Shown here one piece after another: positions 35,450 to 44,828 of a stretch of DNA of 64,000 bases. A program made the position numbers and the translations under genes. The notes beneath the pieces are model-generated. The model was not told where the DNA came from, ran no database searches, and saw only the letters and a list, made by a program, of their open reading frames with translations. The stretch's first letter is position 1, and every line of letters starts with the position of its first letter. Origin of the DNA: Phycisphaerales bacterium (GTDB taxonomy: Bacteria > Planctomycetota > Phycisphaerae > UBA1845). The stretch lies in contig JADZBE010000013.1 in the NCBI GenBank assembly GCA_020852275.1, forward strand, positions 1 to 64,000, given 5' to 3'.

Positions 35450-35995
35450 CTACCCCAGCCGTTCGAGCAAGTTCTTCAGGAATCCGTTGACCACGGCCTG
35501 GGGCACGCCCTTCACGCTCAGACCCATCTGATCCAGCAGCAGGCCCTGAACGTATTCGTGCGTCTGTTCCTTGCGGCGCTTCAGTCGCGTGGCAATGCGG
35601 TCGGCCTCGTTGAGCTCGCTGTCGCGCATGGCGAAGATGAACTTCTCGACGAGGTCGTGAACGTCGATCGGCTCCTCGTCCCGCGCCGGCGCCGGGCGTT
35701 CGCGCCCCGCTGCGCCGGAGGACTTGCCGCCTCTTGCCGACGGCGTGACATCGTACTTGCCTCCTGCGTCCTGATCGACGGTGGCCGCGTAGGTGATGGA
35801 GTCCTTGCGGAGCTTGTCGCGCTCGCGCTCCAGCTTGGGATCGACCGGCGCCAGCGGAATTTCGTCCAGCTCCGCGGCGGGCATGGGGATGTAAACCGTG
35901 GCGCCGCAGTACGGGCACTTGCCGGTCTTGCCTCCGGCGTTGTCCGGAGCGCGGATGCCCTTGCTGCACGCTGGACAGTGGATTTCAATGGGCAT
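35450..35995 (-). CDS. Zinc-ribbon protein of unknown function, 181 aa
   Basis: The N-terminus holds a zinc ribbon, CPACSKGIRAP...GKCPYCG (two CxxC knuckles around residues 7-32), of the type that opens many planctomycete proteins. A charged, disordered middle (residues 45-105) leads to a helical C-terminal domain beginning DVHDLVEKFIFAMRDSELNEAD and ending GFLKNLLERLG. No signal peptide. ATG 35995 starts directly before the ribbon; no clear ribosome binding site precedes it. It lies next to der on the same strand but 130 bases downstream of it. Confidence 0.75.
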   Translation of the reverse strand: MPIEIHCPACSKGIRAPDNAGGKTGKCPYCGATVYIPMPAAELDEIPLAPVDPKLERERDKLRKDSITYAATVDQDAGGKYDVTPSARGGKSSGAAGRERPAPARDEEPIDVHDLVEKFIFAMRDSELNEADRIATRLKRRKEQTHEYVQGLLLDQMGLSVKGVPQAVVNGFLKNLLERLG

Positions 35996-36126
35996 GACGA
36001 TGAATTCCGATCCGGAGCCGACCCATGACGCTCTCAACGCGGTCGCGTCACGTCGCATGGAGGCTGTCGCCCGTCGCCAGCTTCTGAAGGTGATGCCGTT
36101 CGACCTTCCGGCGTTTCCGCCCCCCT

Positions 36127-37566
36127 TTAACTCCCAGCGCCGGCGGCTTTCTTTCGACGTTTCGGCGTTTCGGCGTTTCGACGTTTCGACGCCTTGCCGA
36201 TTCGACGCTCCCGTGACTCACGGGCGGAACGGCTCAGCGGCTCCAGCACCCGGCGCGTCCTCGCCCTGAACCACAATCGTATGGGCGCTTCGTCGAATGG
36301 CAAGTTCTCACGCAGCCGGTTGATGAGAAACCGCTCATACGACGCCGTCACCGCCGCCGGGCGGTCCACGAACAGCACAATCGTCGGCGGGGCGACGGCC
36401 ACCTGCGTGGCGTAGAGCAGCTTCGGCAGCCGCGTGCCGTGTTTGGCCTTGGGGGCGCGCTCCGCGAGGGCGCTTTGAAGCACTTCGTTAAGCCTTGCCG
36501 TGGCGACCCGCCGGCGCGACTGCTTCATCAGCGTCGTGGCGAGGTCGATCGTCGAGAACACGTTGCGCGAGTCCTTCGCCGTGGTGAACGCGATCGGGGC
36601 GTAGTTCACGTGAGGCAGCGTTTTCCCGAGATACTCGCCGAAGGCATCTGCGCTGGTCCGGTCCACGGCCAGGTCCCACTTGTTGACCACGAGAATGACC
36701 GGCTTGAACTCCGACGCGATAAGCTGCGCCAGCTTCTTGTCCACCTGCCCCACCGGCGAGGTCGCGTCGATCAGCAGCAGCACCACGTCCGCCCGCCCGA
36801 TCGAACGCACCGCGCGGTCGTAGCCGTAATACTCCACCGCGTCGATCATCTTTCCGACCTTGCGCACGCCGGCCGTGTCGATCACGATGATCCGCCGCCC
36901 GTCCTTCTCGATGGCCACGTCGATGCTGTCGCGCGTGGTCCCGGGGATCTCGCTGACGATGACGCGCTCCTCCCGCGCGAGCGCGTTGATGAACGTGCTC
37001 TTGCCCACGTTGCGCCGTCCCACGAGGGCGATCTTCATGACCGGATCGCCCGGCGCCTCTCCCGGCAGCGCCGAAAGGGCCTCGCGGATGGCTTCCTTCA
37101 GCTCCGACTGGCCCGCGCCATGCGCGGCGCTGACGCACAGCGGCTCGCCGAAGCCGAGGCGGATAAACTCCGCGGCCTGCGGCTCGAGGCGTGGGTCGTC
37201 CACCTTGTTGGCGATGAGGCGCGTACGCTCGTGATGCCGCTGGAGGAGCCGCGAGGTTTCGCGGTCGAGCGCGGTCAGTCCGTCGCGCACGTCCACGACA
37301 AAGAGAATCAGGCTTGCGCGGTCGATGGCGAAGCGGATCTGGCGCTCGACGTGTTCGCCGAGATCGTCGCGATCCACGATGCCGAACCCGCCGGTGTCCA
37401 CCAGCTCGAAGTAGCGATCGTCCTGCTCGACGATCGTGCTGACGCGATCGCGCGTCACGCCCGGCGTGGGATCGACGATGCTGATGCGCTCCCCCGCCAG
37501 CGCGTTGAACAGCGAGCTTTTGCCCACGTTCGGACGGCCCACGATGGCGACAACGGGAAGCGGCAT
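36127..37566 (-). CDS. der: Ribosome-associated GTPase Der (EngA)
   Basis: Essential GTPase that assists 50S subunit assembly. Two tandem GTP-binding domains are visible: GRPNVGKSSLFNAL at residues 8-21 and GRRNVGKSTFINAL at about 183-196, with DTGGFG and DTAGVRK switch II motifs and NKVD/NKWD recognition motifs. The C-terminal KH-like domain (LPKLLYATQVAVAPPTIVLFV) follows. The last 30 residues are Arg/Lys-rich and low-complexity, a lineage-specific tail. Length 479 is slightly above the usual 440-490. It precedes rpmB at 260 bases and is transcribed the same way. Confidence 0.96.
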   Translation of the reverse strand: MPLPVVAIVGRPNVGKSSLFNALAGERISIVDPTPGVTRDRVSTIVEQDDRYFELVDTGGFGIVDRDDLGEHVERQIRFAIDRASLILFVVDVRDGLTALDRETSRLLQRHHERTRLIANKVDDPRLEPQAAEFIRLGFGEPLCVSAAHGAGQSELKEAIREALSALPGEAPGDPVMKIALVGRRNVGKSTFINALAREERVIVSEIPGTTRDSIDVAIEKDGRRIIVIDTAGVRKVGKMIDAVEYYGYDRAVRSIGRADVVLLLIDATSPVGQVDKKLAQLIASEFKPVILVVNKWDLAVDRTSADAFGEYLGKTLPHVNYAPIAFTTAKDSRNVFSTIDLATTLMKQSRRRVATARLNEVLQSALAERAPKAKHGTRLPKLLYATQVAVAPPTIVLFVDRPAAVTASYERFLINRLRENLPFDEAPIRLWFRARTRRVLEPLSRSARESRERRIGKASKRRNAETPKRRKKAAGAGS

Positions 37567-37826
37567 GGTGTTTCAACTCGTCCCGTGGAGCGGCGCTGTC
37601 GCCGGCCCGTGCGCCCGCCGCAGGTTCCAACCCTTGCGAGGCAGACCTCAGCCCGCGTCCGTCGTCCAAGACTGCAATTCAAGAGGGATGCCGCGGCGAG
37701 GAAACCGGCGACGGAGTACTCGCCCCTCAGCCGCGTCAATGAAAGGGACAGCGGTGGATGGCAGCCACCGATTCCGCAACGCCGAGGGCTTCGGCGGCGA
37801 ATCAGCATCCGCCGCGGCCGGCAACG

Positions 37827-38093
37827 TCAGGCCGCGTGCTCTTCCTCGCCCTTCCACTGGCGCTTCTGCGGCTTGGTCACCAGCCCCATGCGCAACGCCT
37901 TGGCCGAGACACGGATGCGGCAAACTCGTCCCTCCACCACCGCGCGGACCGTCTGGATATTCGGCTTGAACTTCCGCTTGGTGATGCCGGTGGTCTTCTT
38001 ACCCACGCCGCCGAGGTACTTGGCCTTGCCGCGCCGGGCGATCTGATTGCCCACGCCGGTCTTCTTGCCCGTGAATCTGCATACGCGAGGCAT
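37827..38093 (-). CDS. rpmB: 50S ribosomal protein L28
   Basis: A structural protein of the large subunit. MPRVCRFTGKKTGVGNQIARRGKAKYL is the conserved N-terminus and ALRMGLVTKPQKRQW lies near the end. There are no Cys pairs beyond Cys5, so it is the zinc-free form. Length 88 is at the long end for the family (63-90). AAAGGGCAAC precedes the ATG. rpmG, its usual neighbour, is not next to it. Confidence 0.95.
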   Translation of the reverse strand: MPRVCRFTGKKTGVGNQIARRGKAKYLGGVGKKTTGITKRKFKPNIQTVRAVVEGRVCRIRVSAKALRMGLVTKPQKRQWKGEEEHAA

Positions 38094-38414
38094 GGTTGCC
38101 CTTTCCGTCGTCGCCCAGCCCTTAACCTTCCACTTATACGCGAGCCGCGCAGTATAACCCGAATCCTCTCAACGGCAAGCCCGTCCTTCCGGGCGTCGCG
38201 CTGGCGGCCAGCGCAGCCACTCCGCCTTCCGCGACGGCCCGCAAGACCCTGCCAAGTTTCATCATGAGGGAGACAAGATTTCACGCCGCCCTCTGTGCAA
38301 CCGCACCACCGGGGGCTAAACTGCGGCGCTTTTTGGGTTGGCGAAATCCGGCCGCGCTGTCACCTCGTGTTGAGGCTAATCAGCCGTGCTTGTCAGAATA
38401 AAGGGATAGTGAAT
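38094..38414. other. Divergent spacer between rpmB and the LolA-like gene
   Basis: Apart from the rpmB promoter this stretch shows no gene. A promoter for the right-hand gene must lie here, but no confident pair was found. Confidence 0.5.
38151..38178 (-). promoter_or_regulatory. Probable rpmB promoter
   Basis: On the minus strand TTGCCG (38178-38173) and TATACT (38156-38151) are 16 bases apart. The expected transcript has a leader of about 50 bases before ATG 38093. Confidence 0.6.
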
Positions 38415-39438
38415 ATGAACGGCTTGAATAGCTGCTGGCGAGGGTGCCAGACGTTGATGTTGGGACTGCTGCTCAGCGCCGGCTTGGTCGGCATGGCCGC
38501 AGCTCAGGATAAAAAGCCCGGCGAGACGCAGCCGCCAGCCGCTCCGCCTGCGAAGCCGGCTGACCCTGGTGCGAAGCCCGCTGAACCGGCCCCGACCCAA
38601 CCGCCCGCCAAACCCAGCATTGAACCGAGGAAGGACCTCCCCGCCGGCAAGGACATCATCGAGAAGCACCTCAAGGCCATTGGCGGCAAGGAAGCGGTTC
38701 TCAAGCACACGTCGAAGACCGTGAAGGGGACGGTCTCCATGCCGCAGATGGGTGGGGACATGCAGATGGAAATCTACGGCGCGGCGCCGAACAAGATGTT
38801 CCAGCGCGTGGTCATGGGGGCAGATGGGCGAGATGACCGCGGGCTTTGACGGAACCGTCGCGTGGAGCCTGTCCATGATGGGCCCGTCGATCATGGAAGG
38901 CGAGCAGGCCGAGGCGCTCAAGAAGCAGGCCGAGTTCCACGACGAGGTCCGCGACCTGAAGAAGTACAAGTCTGTTGACACGGTGGACCTGGCGGATTTC
39001 GAAGGGCGCAAGTGCTACAAGCTGCGGCTGGTCGAAGGGGAAGGCGAGAAAGCGGAGGAGTCGTTCGAGTATTACGACGCGGAGACGGGCCTGCAGGCCG
39101 GCCAGATATCGCAGCGTCCGGGCATGGGCGGCTCGATGGAAGCGACAATGGTCTTCGTCGAGTACAAGGAATTCGGCGGCGTCAAGACGCCCTGCAAGAT
39201 GGTAATGAAGGCGATGGGCATGGAGCAGGCCATCACGATTGCGTCCGTCGAATACGACACCGTCGATCCCAAGGTGTTTGACCTTCCGCAGGAGATCAAG
39301 GATTTGCAGAAGGAGAACGCGGCGCTGGACAAGGCCGCAGGCGATAAGCCCGCCGGCGGCGCCGAGAAGCCCGCGGCCGATCCAACCAAGCCTGCGCCGG
39401 AAAAGCCCGCCGGCGGCGAGCCGAAGCCCAAACCGTAG
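38415..39438 (+). CDS. Secreted LolA/DUF-type lipoprotein-handling-like protein, split by a frameshift
   Basis: The ATG at 38415 (AGGGA eight bases upstream) opens a protein with a signal peptide (MNGLNSCWRGCQTLMLGLLLSAGLVGMAAA), a Pro/Ala/Lys linker, and a domain starting DIIEKHLKAIGGKEAVLKH, as in outer-membrane lipoprotein-sorting-like proteins. This frame stops at 38849. The frame +1 continues the same domain from about 38815 (GQMGEMTAGFDGTVAWSL) to a stop at 39436. The shift lies in a run of five G at 38816-38820; with four G the frames join. The combined protein would be about 340 residues and end in a Pro/Ala/Lys tail. Function is inferred from the fold only. Confidence 0.7.
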
Positions 39439-39674
39439 CTCATAGGACGTCACGCGCGGGTCGATTCGCCTCACGGCGCACCGGTGAGGGCGCGACAGAC
39501 ATCGCGTGAGCTTTGTAGTGTGTTCCACGGACCTGCGAAGGTGATCCTTTCGCAGGTCCGTTTCTCTTGGATGGAGGATCCGCTCGGAATGCTCGTCGCT
39601 TCCTCGATGCGCCGTGCGGAGCATCGCCCCGGAAATCGTGAGGACGCAGCGCCGGGTTCCAGCTTGCCTCGCAC
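39439..39674. other. Gap with terminator before the tRNA
   Basis: Beyond the terminator at 39528 nothing coding is visible between the LolA-like gene and the tRNA-Arg gene. Confidence 0.5.
39528..39567 (+). terminator. Intrinsic terminator after the LolA-like gene
   Basis: A perfect 12-pair stem (CGGACCTGCGAA, its complement at 39549-39560) with a nine-base loop is followed by TTTCTCTT. Confidence 0.85.
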
Positions 39675-39748
39675 CACGCCGGGAGGGACTCGAACCCCCG
39701 ACCGTCGGATTAGAAATCCGATGCTCTGTCCACCTGAGCTACCGGCGC
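39675..39748 (-). tRNA. tRNA-Arg, anticodon UCU
   Basis: On the minus strand the 74-base sequence begins GCGCCGGTAGCTCAG and folds as a cloverleaf. Acceptor stem GCGCCGG pairs with CCGGCGT (first pair G-U). The anticodon arm TCGGA-TTTCTAA-TCCGA shows anticodon TCT, reading AGA codons. The T arm contains GGTTCGAGTCC. The 3' CCA is not encoded in the genome. Confidence 0.95.
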
Positions 39749-40011
39749 ATGCGGAGCGCGCTGCGGGTCGGTGCACCAGCCTCCGCCGCCGCCCCGCGCA
39801 ACCGCCTCAAGCTTAACCGACAGGTCGGCCCCCTGAAACCGCCTCGCCGGCCGCCTGATCCAAAATGCGGCGCGTGGCGAGGGTTCCACGTCCGGCGCAT
39901 AATCGCACACGGTGCGGGGCCGCGCCGCGCTGCGTCGAGCGGCTTGCGGCAGAACGCGCCATGCGCGGGTCGTTTGCGGCTGCGCGAACGCAACAGGTTG
40001 GGGGGTCTCCA

Positions 40012-43000
40012 ATGAAGTCGTTTCAACAGGCAACACGCTTTCTGCTCGTTCTTTGTGTCTGCGGCGGGCTGGCAGGCCCAGCCGTCGCGCGGCAGGACGC
40101 CGGTGTGCGACCCGGCCTGCTTCGCTGCGAGTACCTTGAGAATCCAACGGGAATCGACGTGCGGCTGCCGCGGTTGAGCTGGCTTCCGGCGTCGGGGGAT
40201 CCGGACGCGCGCGGGCTGAAGCAGTCCGCCTATCAGATTCTCGCTGCATCCAGCCTGGATCTGCTGAGCAAGGACATGGGCGATCTGTGGGACAGCGGGC
40301 AGGTCGCGTCCGCCCAGACGGTCCATGTGGAGTACGCCGGCAGGCCGCTCGTTTCTCGTCAGCCTGTCTTCTGGAAGGTGCGGGTCTGGGACGGCGCGGG
40401 CCGTCCTTCCGCCTGGAGCGAGGCGGCGCGCTGGAGCATGGGGCTGCTCGAAGCCGGCGACTGGGGATCGGCGAAGTGGATCGGCGACGCGACGCCGGCG
40501 CCGCCCATCTCGGCCGCGCATAACGGTTACCACACGGAGCTGACCTCCTCCCCCACCGAGGTCAAGTGGGTGCAGATCGACCTCGGCGCGCCGACGGTGA
40601 TCGACGGCGTCACCCTGCACCCCGCGCGTCCCTACGACTGGTCATCCGACGCGCCGGGGCTGATGTTCCCCGTGCGCTTCCGCGTGCTGGCGGGCGACAA
40701 GGAGGACGGCAGCGACGCCAAGCCCGTGGTCGATCGGACGGGAGAGCCGCAGCCGCCGCCCGGCGAAACGCCGCAGACATTCCGTTTCCCCGCCGGGCAC
40801 GCGCGGTACGTGCGCCTCCTCATCTCGGAGCTGCGCGAGCGCGATCCCGGGCACTTCGCGGCCGCGCTGGCGGAGATGCAGGTGCTGCACGGCGGCGAGG
40901 CGGTTTCCACCGGAAAGCCCGTCACCGCCAAGGACAGCATCGAGCACCACGACTGGTCGATGAAGAACCTGACCGATGGCGATCTCACCTCGCACGCGCG
41001 GCGCGGCTACGACCCGCTGCCGGCGCCGATGCTTCGCCGGACGTTTGCGAGCAAGGCAGCGTCGCCCAAGGACATTCGCCGCGCGACGGCACACGTCACC
41101 GCGCTGGGTTTGTACGAACTGCGGCTCAACGGGCGGCGCGTCGGCGATCATTTGCTCGCCCCGGAATGGACGGATTATCACCGCCGCGTGCAGGTGCAGT
41201 CGTACGACGTCACGCCGCTCGTTCAGCCGGGCGAAAACGCCGTCGGCGCGATCCTGGGCGACGGCTGGTACGCCGGGGAGATCGGGCTGGCGGGCGTGGT
41301 TCCGGGCGGACCGCCGCGCGCGATCTACGGTCGGCTGCCGCGGCTGCTCTGCAAGCTGGTGATCGAGTACGCTGACGGGAGCACCGAGAGCGTGGACTCC
41401 GACGGTCAATGGCGCAGCACGCTGGACGGGCCTATCCGCACCGGCGACCTGCTCGACGGCGAGACGTACGACGCCCGCAAGGAGATCGCGGGGTGGGACA
41501 AGCCCGGCTTCGACGACAAGGGTTGGAAGCCGGTGGCCGTTGTCGAAGCCCCCACGGCGGCGCTCGTCGCGCAGCCGAACGAGCCCATCCGCGTGACGCG
41601 CGAAATCAAGCCCGTTGCCGTAAGCGAACCCCAGCCCGGCGTGTTCGTGTACGACCTCGGACAGAACATGGTCGGCTGGTGCCGCTTGCGCGTCAGCGGG
41701 GATGCGGCAACGACCGTCACGCTGCGTCATGCCGAAGTGCTCAACCCCGACGGCACGATTTACACGGCCAACCTGCGCGGCGCGGCGCAGACGGACCGCT
41801 TCATTCTGAAAGGCGGCGGCGAGGAAGTCTTCGAGCCGCACTTCACCTACCACGGCTTCCGCTACGTCGAAGTCACGGGGCTTGCCGCCAAGCCGGCGCT
41901 GGAAGCCATTACGGGGCGGGTGCTGCACTCCGCCGCGCGCGAGGTCGGAAGCTTCGAATGCTCCGATCCCATGCTGAACAAACTCTGGCAGAACGTCCTC
42001 TGGACGCAGCGCGCCAACATGCACAGCACGCCGACCGATTGCCCGCAGCGCGATGAACGCTGCGGCTGGATGGGCGACATTCTCGCCTTCGCGCCCAGCG
42101 CATGCTTCAACATGGACATGGCCGCGTTTTACACCAAGTGGCTGCGCGACACGCGCGACGCGCAGGCCGACGACGGGCGCTTCGCGGATTTCTCGCCGAA
42201 CCCCTACGACTCGAACGTGCGCATGTCGGGTGTGCCGGCGTGGGGCGACGCGGGCGTGTTCGTGCCGTGGACCGCCTACGAGTTCTACGGCGACCGGCGC
42301 ATCCTGGAGGAGCAATACCCCGCGGCCGTGCGCTGGGTGGAGTGGATCCAGTCGAAAAACCCCGACCTGCTCTGGAAGAACGCGCGGCACAACGACTACG
42401 GCGACTGGCTCAATGCCGACACGCTCAAGCTCGAAGGCTGGCCCGCCAAGGGCGCTGAGGTCCCCAAGGACGTTTTCGCCACGCTGTTCTTCTTCCGGTC
42501 CACGCAGATCGTCGCGCAGATGGCCGCCGTACTGGGCAAGCAGGGCGACGCCGCGAAGTTCGGCAAGCTTGCGGCCGGCATTCGGGAGGCCTTCAACAAA
42601 GCATATGTCAATCCCGACGGACGCATCGAGGGCGACACGCAAGCCGGCTACGCCATCGCGCTGAACTTTGACCTGCTGCCGGACGCGCTACAGGCGAAGG
42701 CAGCGTCGTACATGGTCGAGCGATTCAAGCCGTATGACGGCCAGATCTCAACCGGCTTCCACTCCACCGTGCCGCTGATGCTGGAGTTGACGCGGCGGGG
42801 CTACAACGACGAGGCCTACCGGCTGGTGCTCAACCGCAAGATGCCCTCATGGGGCTATGCCATCGACCACGGCGCGACGACGATCTGGGAGCGCTGGGAC
42901 GGCCATGTCGAAGGTCGCGGGTTTCAAGACCCCGGCATGAATTCCTTCGCGCATTACGCCATCGGCTCCGTGGCCGAGTGGATGATGAAGACCCTCGTGG

Positions 43001-43341
43001 GCATCAACCCGCACCCGGCCGCGCCCGGTTTTCGTCGCGTCCTCATCCGCCCGCAGCCCGGCAGCGGCGTCACGTGGGCGAAGGGTTCGTATGACTCGCT
43101 GCACGGCCGGGTCGCGGTCGGCTGGAAGCTCGAAGCGAAACTGCTGCGGCTTTCCGTTGAGGTACCGCCGAACACGACCGCCGAGGTTCACGTGCCCACG
43201 TCGGACCCCGCAAGCGTCACCGAGGACGGCAAGCCGCTGGCGAAGGCGGCGGGCGCGAAGTTTCTCCGAGCGGGCGCGGGGGCGGCGCTGTATGAGCTAG
43301 GCTCGGGCACGTACACGATCGAAGCGGCGCTGGAGCGGTGA
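40012..43341 (+). CDS. Secreted alpha-L-rhamnosidase, glycoside hydrolase family 78
   Basis: A secreted enzyme that removes terminal alpha-L-rhamnose from polysaccharides or glycosides. The signal peptide is MKSFQQATRFLLVLCVCGGLAGPAVA. An N-terminal beta-sandwich (LRCEYLENPTGIDVRLPRLSW) is followed at about residues 175-300 by an inserted F5/8-type C (discoidin) domain (KWVQIDLGAPTVIDGVTLHPA). The concanavalin-like rhamnosidase domain contains APEWTDYHRRVQVQSYDVT. The catalytic (alpha/alpha)6 barrel has DCPQRDERCGWMGD (Asp676, Asp681, Glu682, Asp689), where GH78 catalytic residues lie. ATG 40012 follows GGGGGT at six bases. Length 1109. Confidence 0.93.
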   Translation: MKSFQQATRFLLVLCVCGGLAGPAVARQDAGVRPGLLRCEYLENPTGIDVRLPRLSWLPASGDPDARGLKQSAYQILAASSLDLLSKDMGDLWDSGQVASAQTVHVEYAGRPLVSRQPVFWKVRVWDGAGRPSAWSEAARWSMGLLEAGDWGSAKWIGDATPAPPISAAHNGYHTELTSSPTEVKWVQIDLGAPTVIDGVTLHPARPYDWSSDAPGLMFPVRFRVLAGDKEDGSDAKPVVDRTGEPQPPPGETPQTFRFPAGHARYVRLLISELRERDPGHFAAALAEMQVLHGGEAVSTGKPVTAKDSIEHHDWSMKNLTDGDLTSHARRGYDPLPAPMLRRTFASKAASPKDIRRATAHVTALGLYELRLNGRRVGDHLLAPEWTDYHRRVQVQSYDVTPLVQPGENAVGAILGDGWYAGEIGLAGVVPGGPPRAIYGRLPRLLCKLVIEYADGSTESVDSDGQWRSTLDGPIRTGDLLDGETYDARKEIAGWDKPGFDDKGWKPVAVVEAPTAALVAQPNEPIRVTREIKPVAVSEPQPGVFVYDLGQNMVGWCRLRVSGDAATTVTLRHAEVLNPDGTIYTANLRGAAQTDRFILKGGGEEVFEPHFTYHGFRYVEVTGLAAKPALEAITGRVLHSAAREVGSFECSDPMLNKLWQNVLWTQRANMHSTPTDCPQRDERCGWMGDILAFAPSACFNMDMAAFYTKWLRDTRDAQADDGRFADFSPNPYDSNVRMSGVPAWGDAGVFVPWTAYEFYGDRRILEEQYPAAVRWVEWIQSKNPDLLWKNARHNDYGDWLNADTLKLEGWPAKGAEVPKDVFATLFFFRSTQIVAQMAAVLGKQGDAAKFGKLAAGIREAFNKAYVNPDGRIEGDTQAGYAIALNFDLLPDALQAKAASYMVERFKPYDGQISTGFHSTVPLMLELTRRGYNDEAYRLVLNRKMPSWGYAIDHGATTIWERWDGHVEGRGFQDPGMNSFAHYAIGSVAEWMMKTLVGINPHPAAPGFRRVLIRPQPGSGVTWAKGSYDSLHGRVAVGWKLEAKLLRLSVEVPPNTTAEVHVPTSDPASVTEDGKPLAKAAGAKFLRAGAGAALYELGSGTYTIEAALER

Positions 43342-43404
43342 GCGCACAGGAACGGTCGATGGGCACGGCTTGACGAAGTCGCGGGACCACGGGACCTGCC
43401 GAAA

Positions 43405-43432
43405 CATGGCCAGGCGAGTGCGCCAGGCCATG
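43405..43432. repeat. Diverged palindromic repeat, CACGGYCTGGCG family
   Basis: CATGGCCAGGCG and CGCCAGGCCATG arms are separated by a few bases. It matches the other copies except for CATGG in place of CACGG. Confidence 0.6.
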
Positions 43433-43498
43433 CCGCCCACCCGCTTCATCGCTTCAATTCCCTGCGCTTCGACGGGGGTGTAGGCTCTCTGCATTCAT

Positions 43499-43521
43499 CC
43501 GGCGCTTCGAGAAAGCGCCGG
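43499..43521. repeat. Small hairpin upstream of the enoyl-CoA hydratase gene
   Basis: CCGGCGCTT and AAGCGCCGG pair around a short loop 30 bases before the start codon. It may be a terminator of the preceding gene without a U tract. Confidence 0.5.
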
Positions 43522-43551
43522 TTGCGATCATTTGAGGAGGAGCCTGAAATC

Positions 43552-44331
43552 ATGAGCGAAACCAAAGTCAGCGTATCGCGTGAGGGTCCGGTGGTGCACT
43601 TGACGTTTTCCACCGACGGCGGGTTGAACATCTTCTCCAGCGCGGTGCTCAACAAGCTGGACGCGGCCGTGGGAGAGGTGGCGCGGCGGTGTGCGCAGCC
43701 GGGCGGCGTTTCGGACGCGGTCCGGGTGTGCGTCTTGACCGGGGAGGGCAAGGTGTTTTTCGCAGGGGCGGACATCAAGGAGATGAGCGCGTGCGACGTG
43801 GAAGGCGCGCGGCGGTTTGGCCAGCACGGCAGCGATGCGCTGGATGCCGTGGCCGCGCTACCGTGTGTCACGATCGCGGCACTGAACGGCGCGGCGCTGG
43901 GCGGCGGGCTGGAGCTGGCGCTGGCGTGCGACTTCCGATATGCCGTGCGCACGGCCAAAGTCGGGCTGACGGAAACCACGCTGGGGCTGATCCCCGGCTG
44001 GAAGGGCGTGCGCCGCCTGACCGAGCTGGTCGGACCCGCGCACGCGAAGCGGCTGATCTTCTCCGGCGAGGCGATCAAGGCCGAGGACGCCGTCGCGATG
44101 GGGCTGATCGACGAAGCCGTGAACTCGACGGAGGACCTCGCGCACCGAGTCGAGGCGGTTGCCAGGAGCTTCTTCAACGCCGGCCCCCACGCCATCGCCG
44201 CGGCCAAGCGCGCCCTGCGCGACGGCGACGACCTGTCGGCGTTTGCCGATTGCTTCCTGGACGGGGCGGACGGTCATCCGGGCATGAAGGCGTTCATCGA
44301 GAAGCGCAAGCCGCGTTGGGCGCCGTCGTGA
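43552..44331 (+). CDS. Enoyl-CoA hydratase/isomerase family protein, 259 aa
   Basis: A cytoplasmic crotonase-fold enzyme acting on an acyl-CoA. The oxyanion hole lies in VFFAGADIKEM (first NH) and ALNGAALGGGLELALACDFRYA (second). AKVGLTETTLGLIPGWKGVRRL carries Glu residues (about 138 and 158-equivalent) that match the hydratase acids only in part, so hydratase versus isomerase or other crotonase activity cannot be decided. ATG 43552 has GGAGGAG nine bases upstream. It has no operon partners; 210 bases of spacer separate it from the rhamnosidase gene. Confidence 0.88.
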   Translation: MSETKVSVSREGPVVHLTFSTDGGLNIFSSAVLNKLDAAVGEVARRCAQPGGVSDAVRVCVLTGEGKVFFAGADIKEMSACDVEGARRFGQHGSDALDAVAALPCVTIAALNGAALGGGLELALACDFRYAVRTAKVGLTETTLGLIPGWKGVRRLTELVGPAHAKRLIFSGEAIKAEDAVAMGLIDEAVNSTEDLAHRVEAVARSFFNAGPHAIAAAKRALRDGDDLSAFADCFLDGADGHPGMKAFIEKRKPRWAPS

Positions 44332-44476
44332 TCGAGCCTGCTGCAGGACTGGTCGGAACAGCCTCGGGCGGCGCGCAGGCTCGTGCGGCGTTGCCTTGGC
44401 AGTTGCAGGGTGGCATGGTCTACGCCGGGGTAGCATGGTCTACGGTACTGCGTTGACCATGCTCTTGCCCTGCTCG

Positions 44477-44513
44477 CCACGGCCTGGCGATTACGCCAGA
44501 CCGTGCCACCCGG
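44477..44513. repeat. Palindromic repeat, CACGGYCTGGCG family, copy
   Basis: CCACGGCCTGGCG and CGCCAGACCGTG flank a four-base loop, followed by CCACCCGG. Identical in plan to the copies at 46751 and 61143. Confidence 0.85.
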
Positions 44514-44558
44514 TTCTTCTTCAACAAACTGCCATTCAGGTTTGCCCGTCCATGCGCT

Positions 44559-44620
44559 GGATTCCCGCCTGCGCGGGAGTGACGGAACTGGATTCCCGCC
44601 AGAGCGGGAATGATGCGATT
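44559..44620. repeat. 31-bp repeat family, two tandem units
   Basis: Two units of 31 bp, each with an internal CCCGC...GCGGG palindrome (GGATTCCCGCCTGCGCGGGA form), start at 44559 and 44590. The same unit occurs in the other orientation at 47837. Confidence 0.85.
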
Positions 44621-44828
44621 CGCCTCCCGGCAGGGCGGCGTGCCGGGACTAATGCCCCGGAATCCGATCGCAGCCGTTCGACCGATAGGCGGCTCTGGCC
44701 CCTGTTCCAGCCACCCCGGATCGGATAGAATCAGAGCGAACCCACCCCAGAAGGTCACCGGTGCGTCAGGACGAGGACGTCGGTTTGGCGGGTGCGCGCC
44801 CGCACCCGCGCAGCTTGGGAGAAGGAAC

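Larger units (their letters stand above)
44332..44828. other. Repeat-rich gap upstream of the metalloprotease gene
   Basis: No gene is seen. It contains a CACGGYCTGGCG palindrome (44477) and two 31-bp repeat units (44559), listed separately. Confidence 0.6.

Noticed and set aside
40642..42642. 666-codon open frame antisense to the rhamnosidase gene
   Set aside because: GC-rich mirror of a real gene; no start signal and low-complexity protein.
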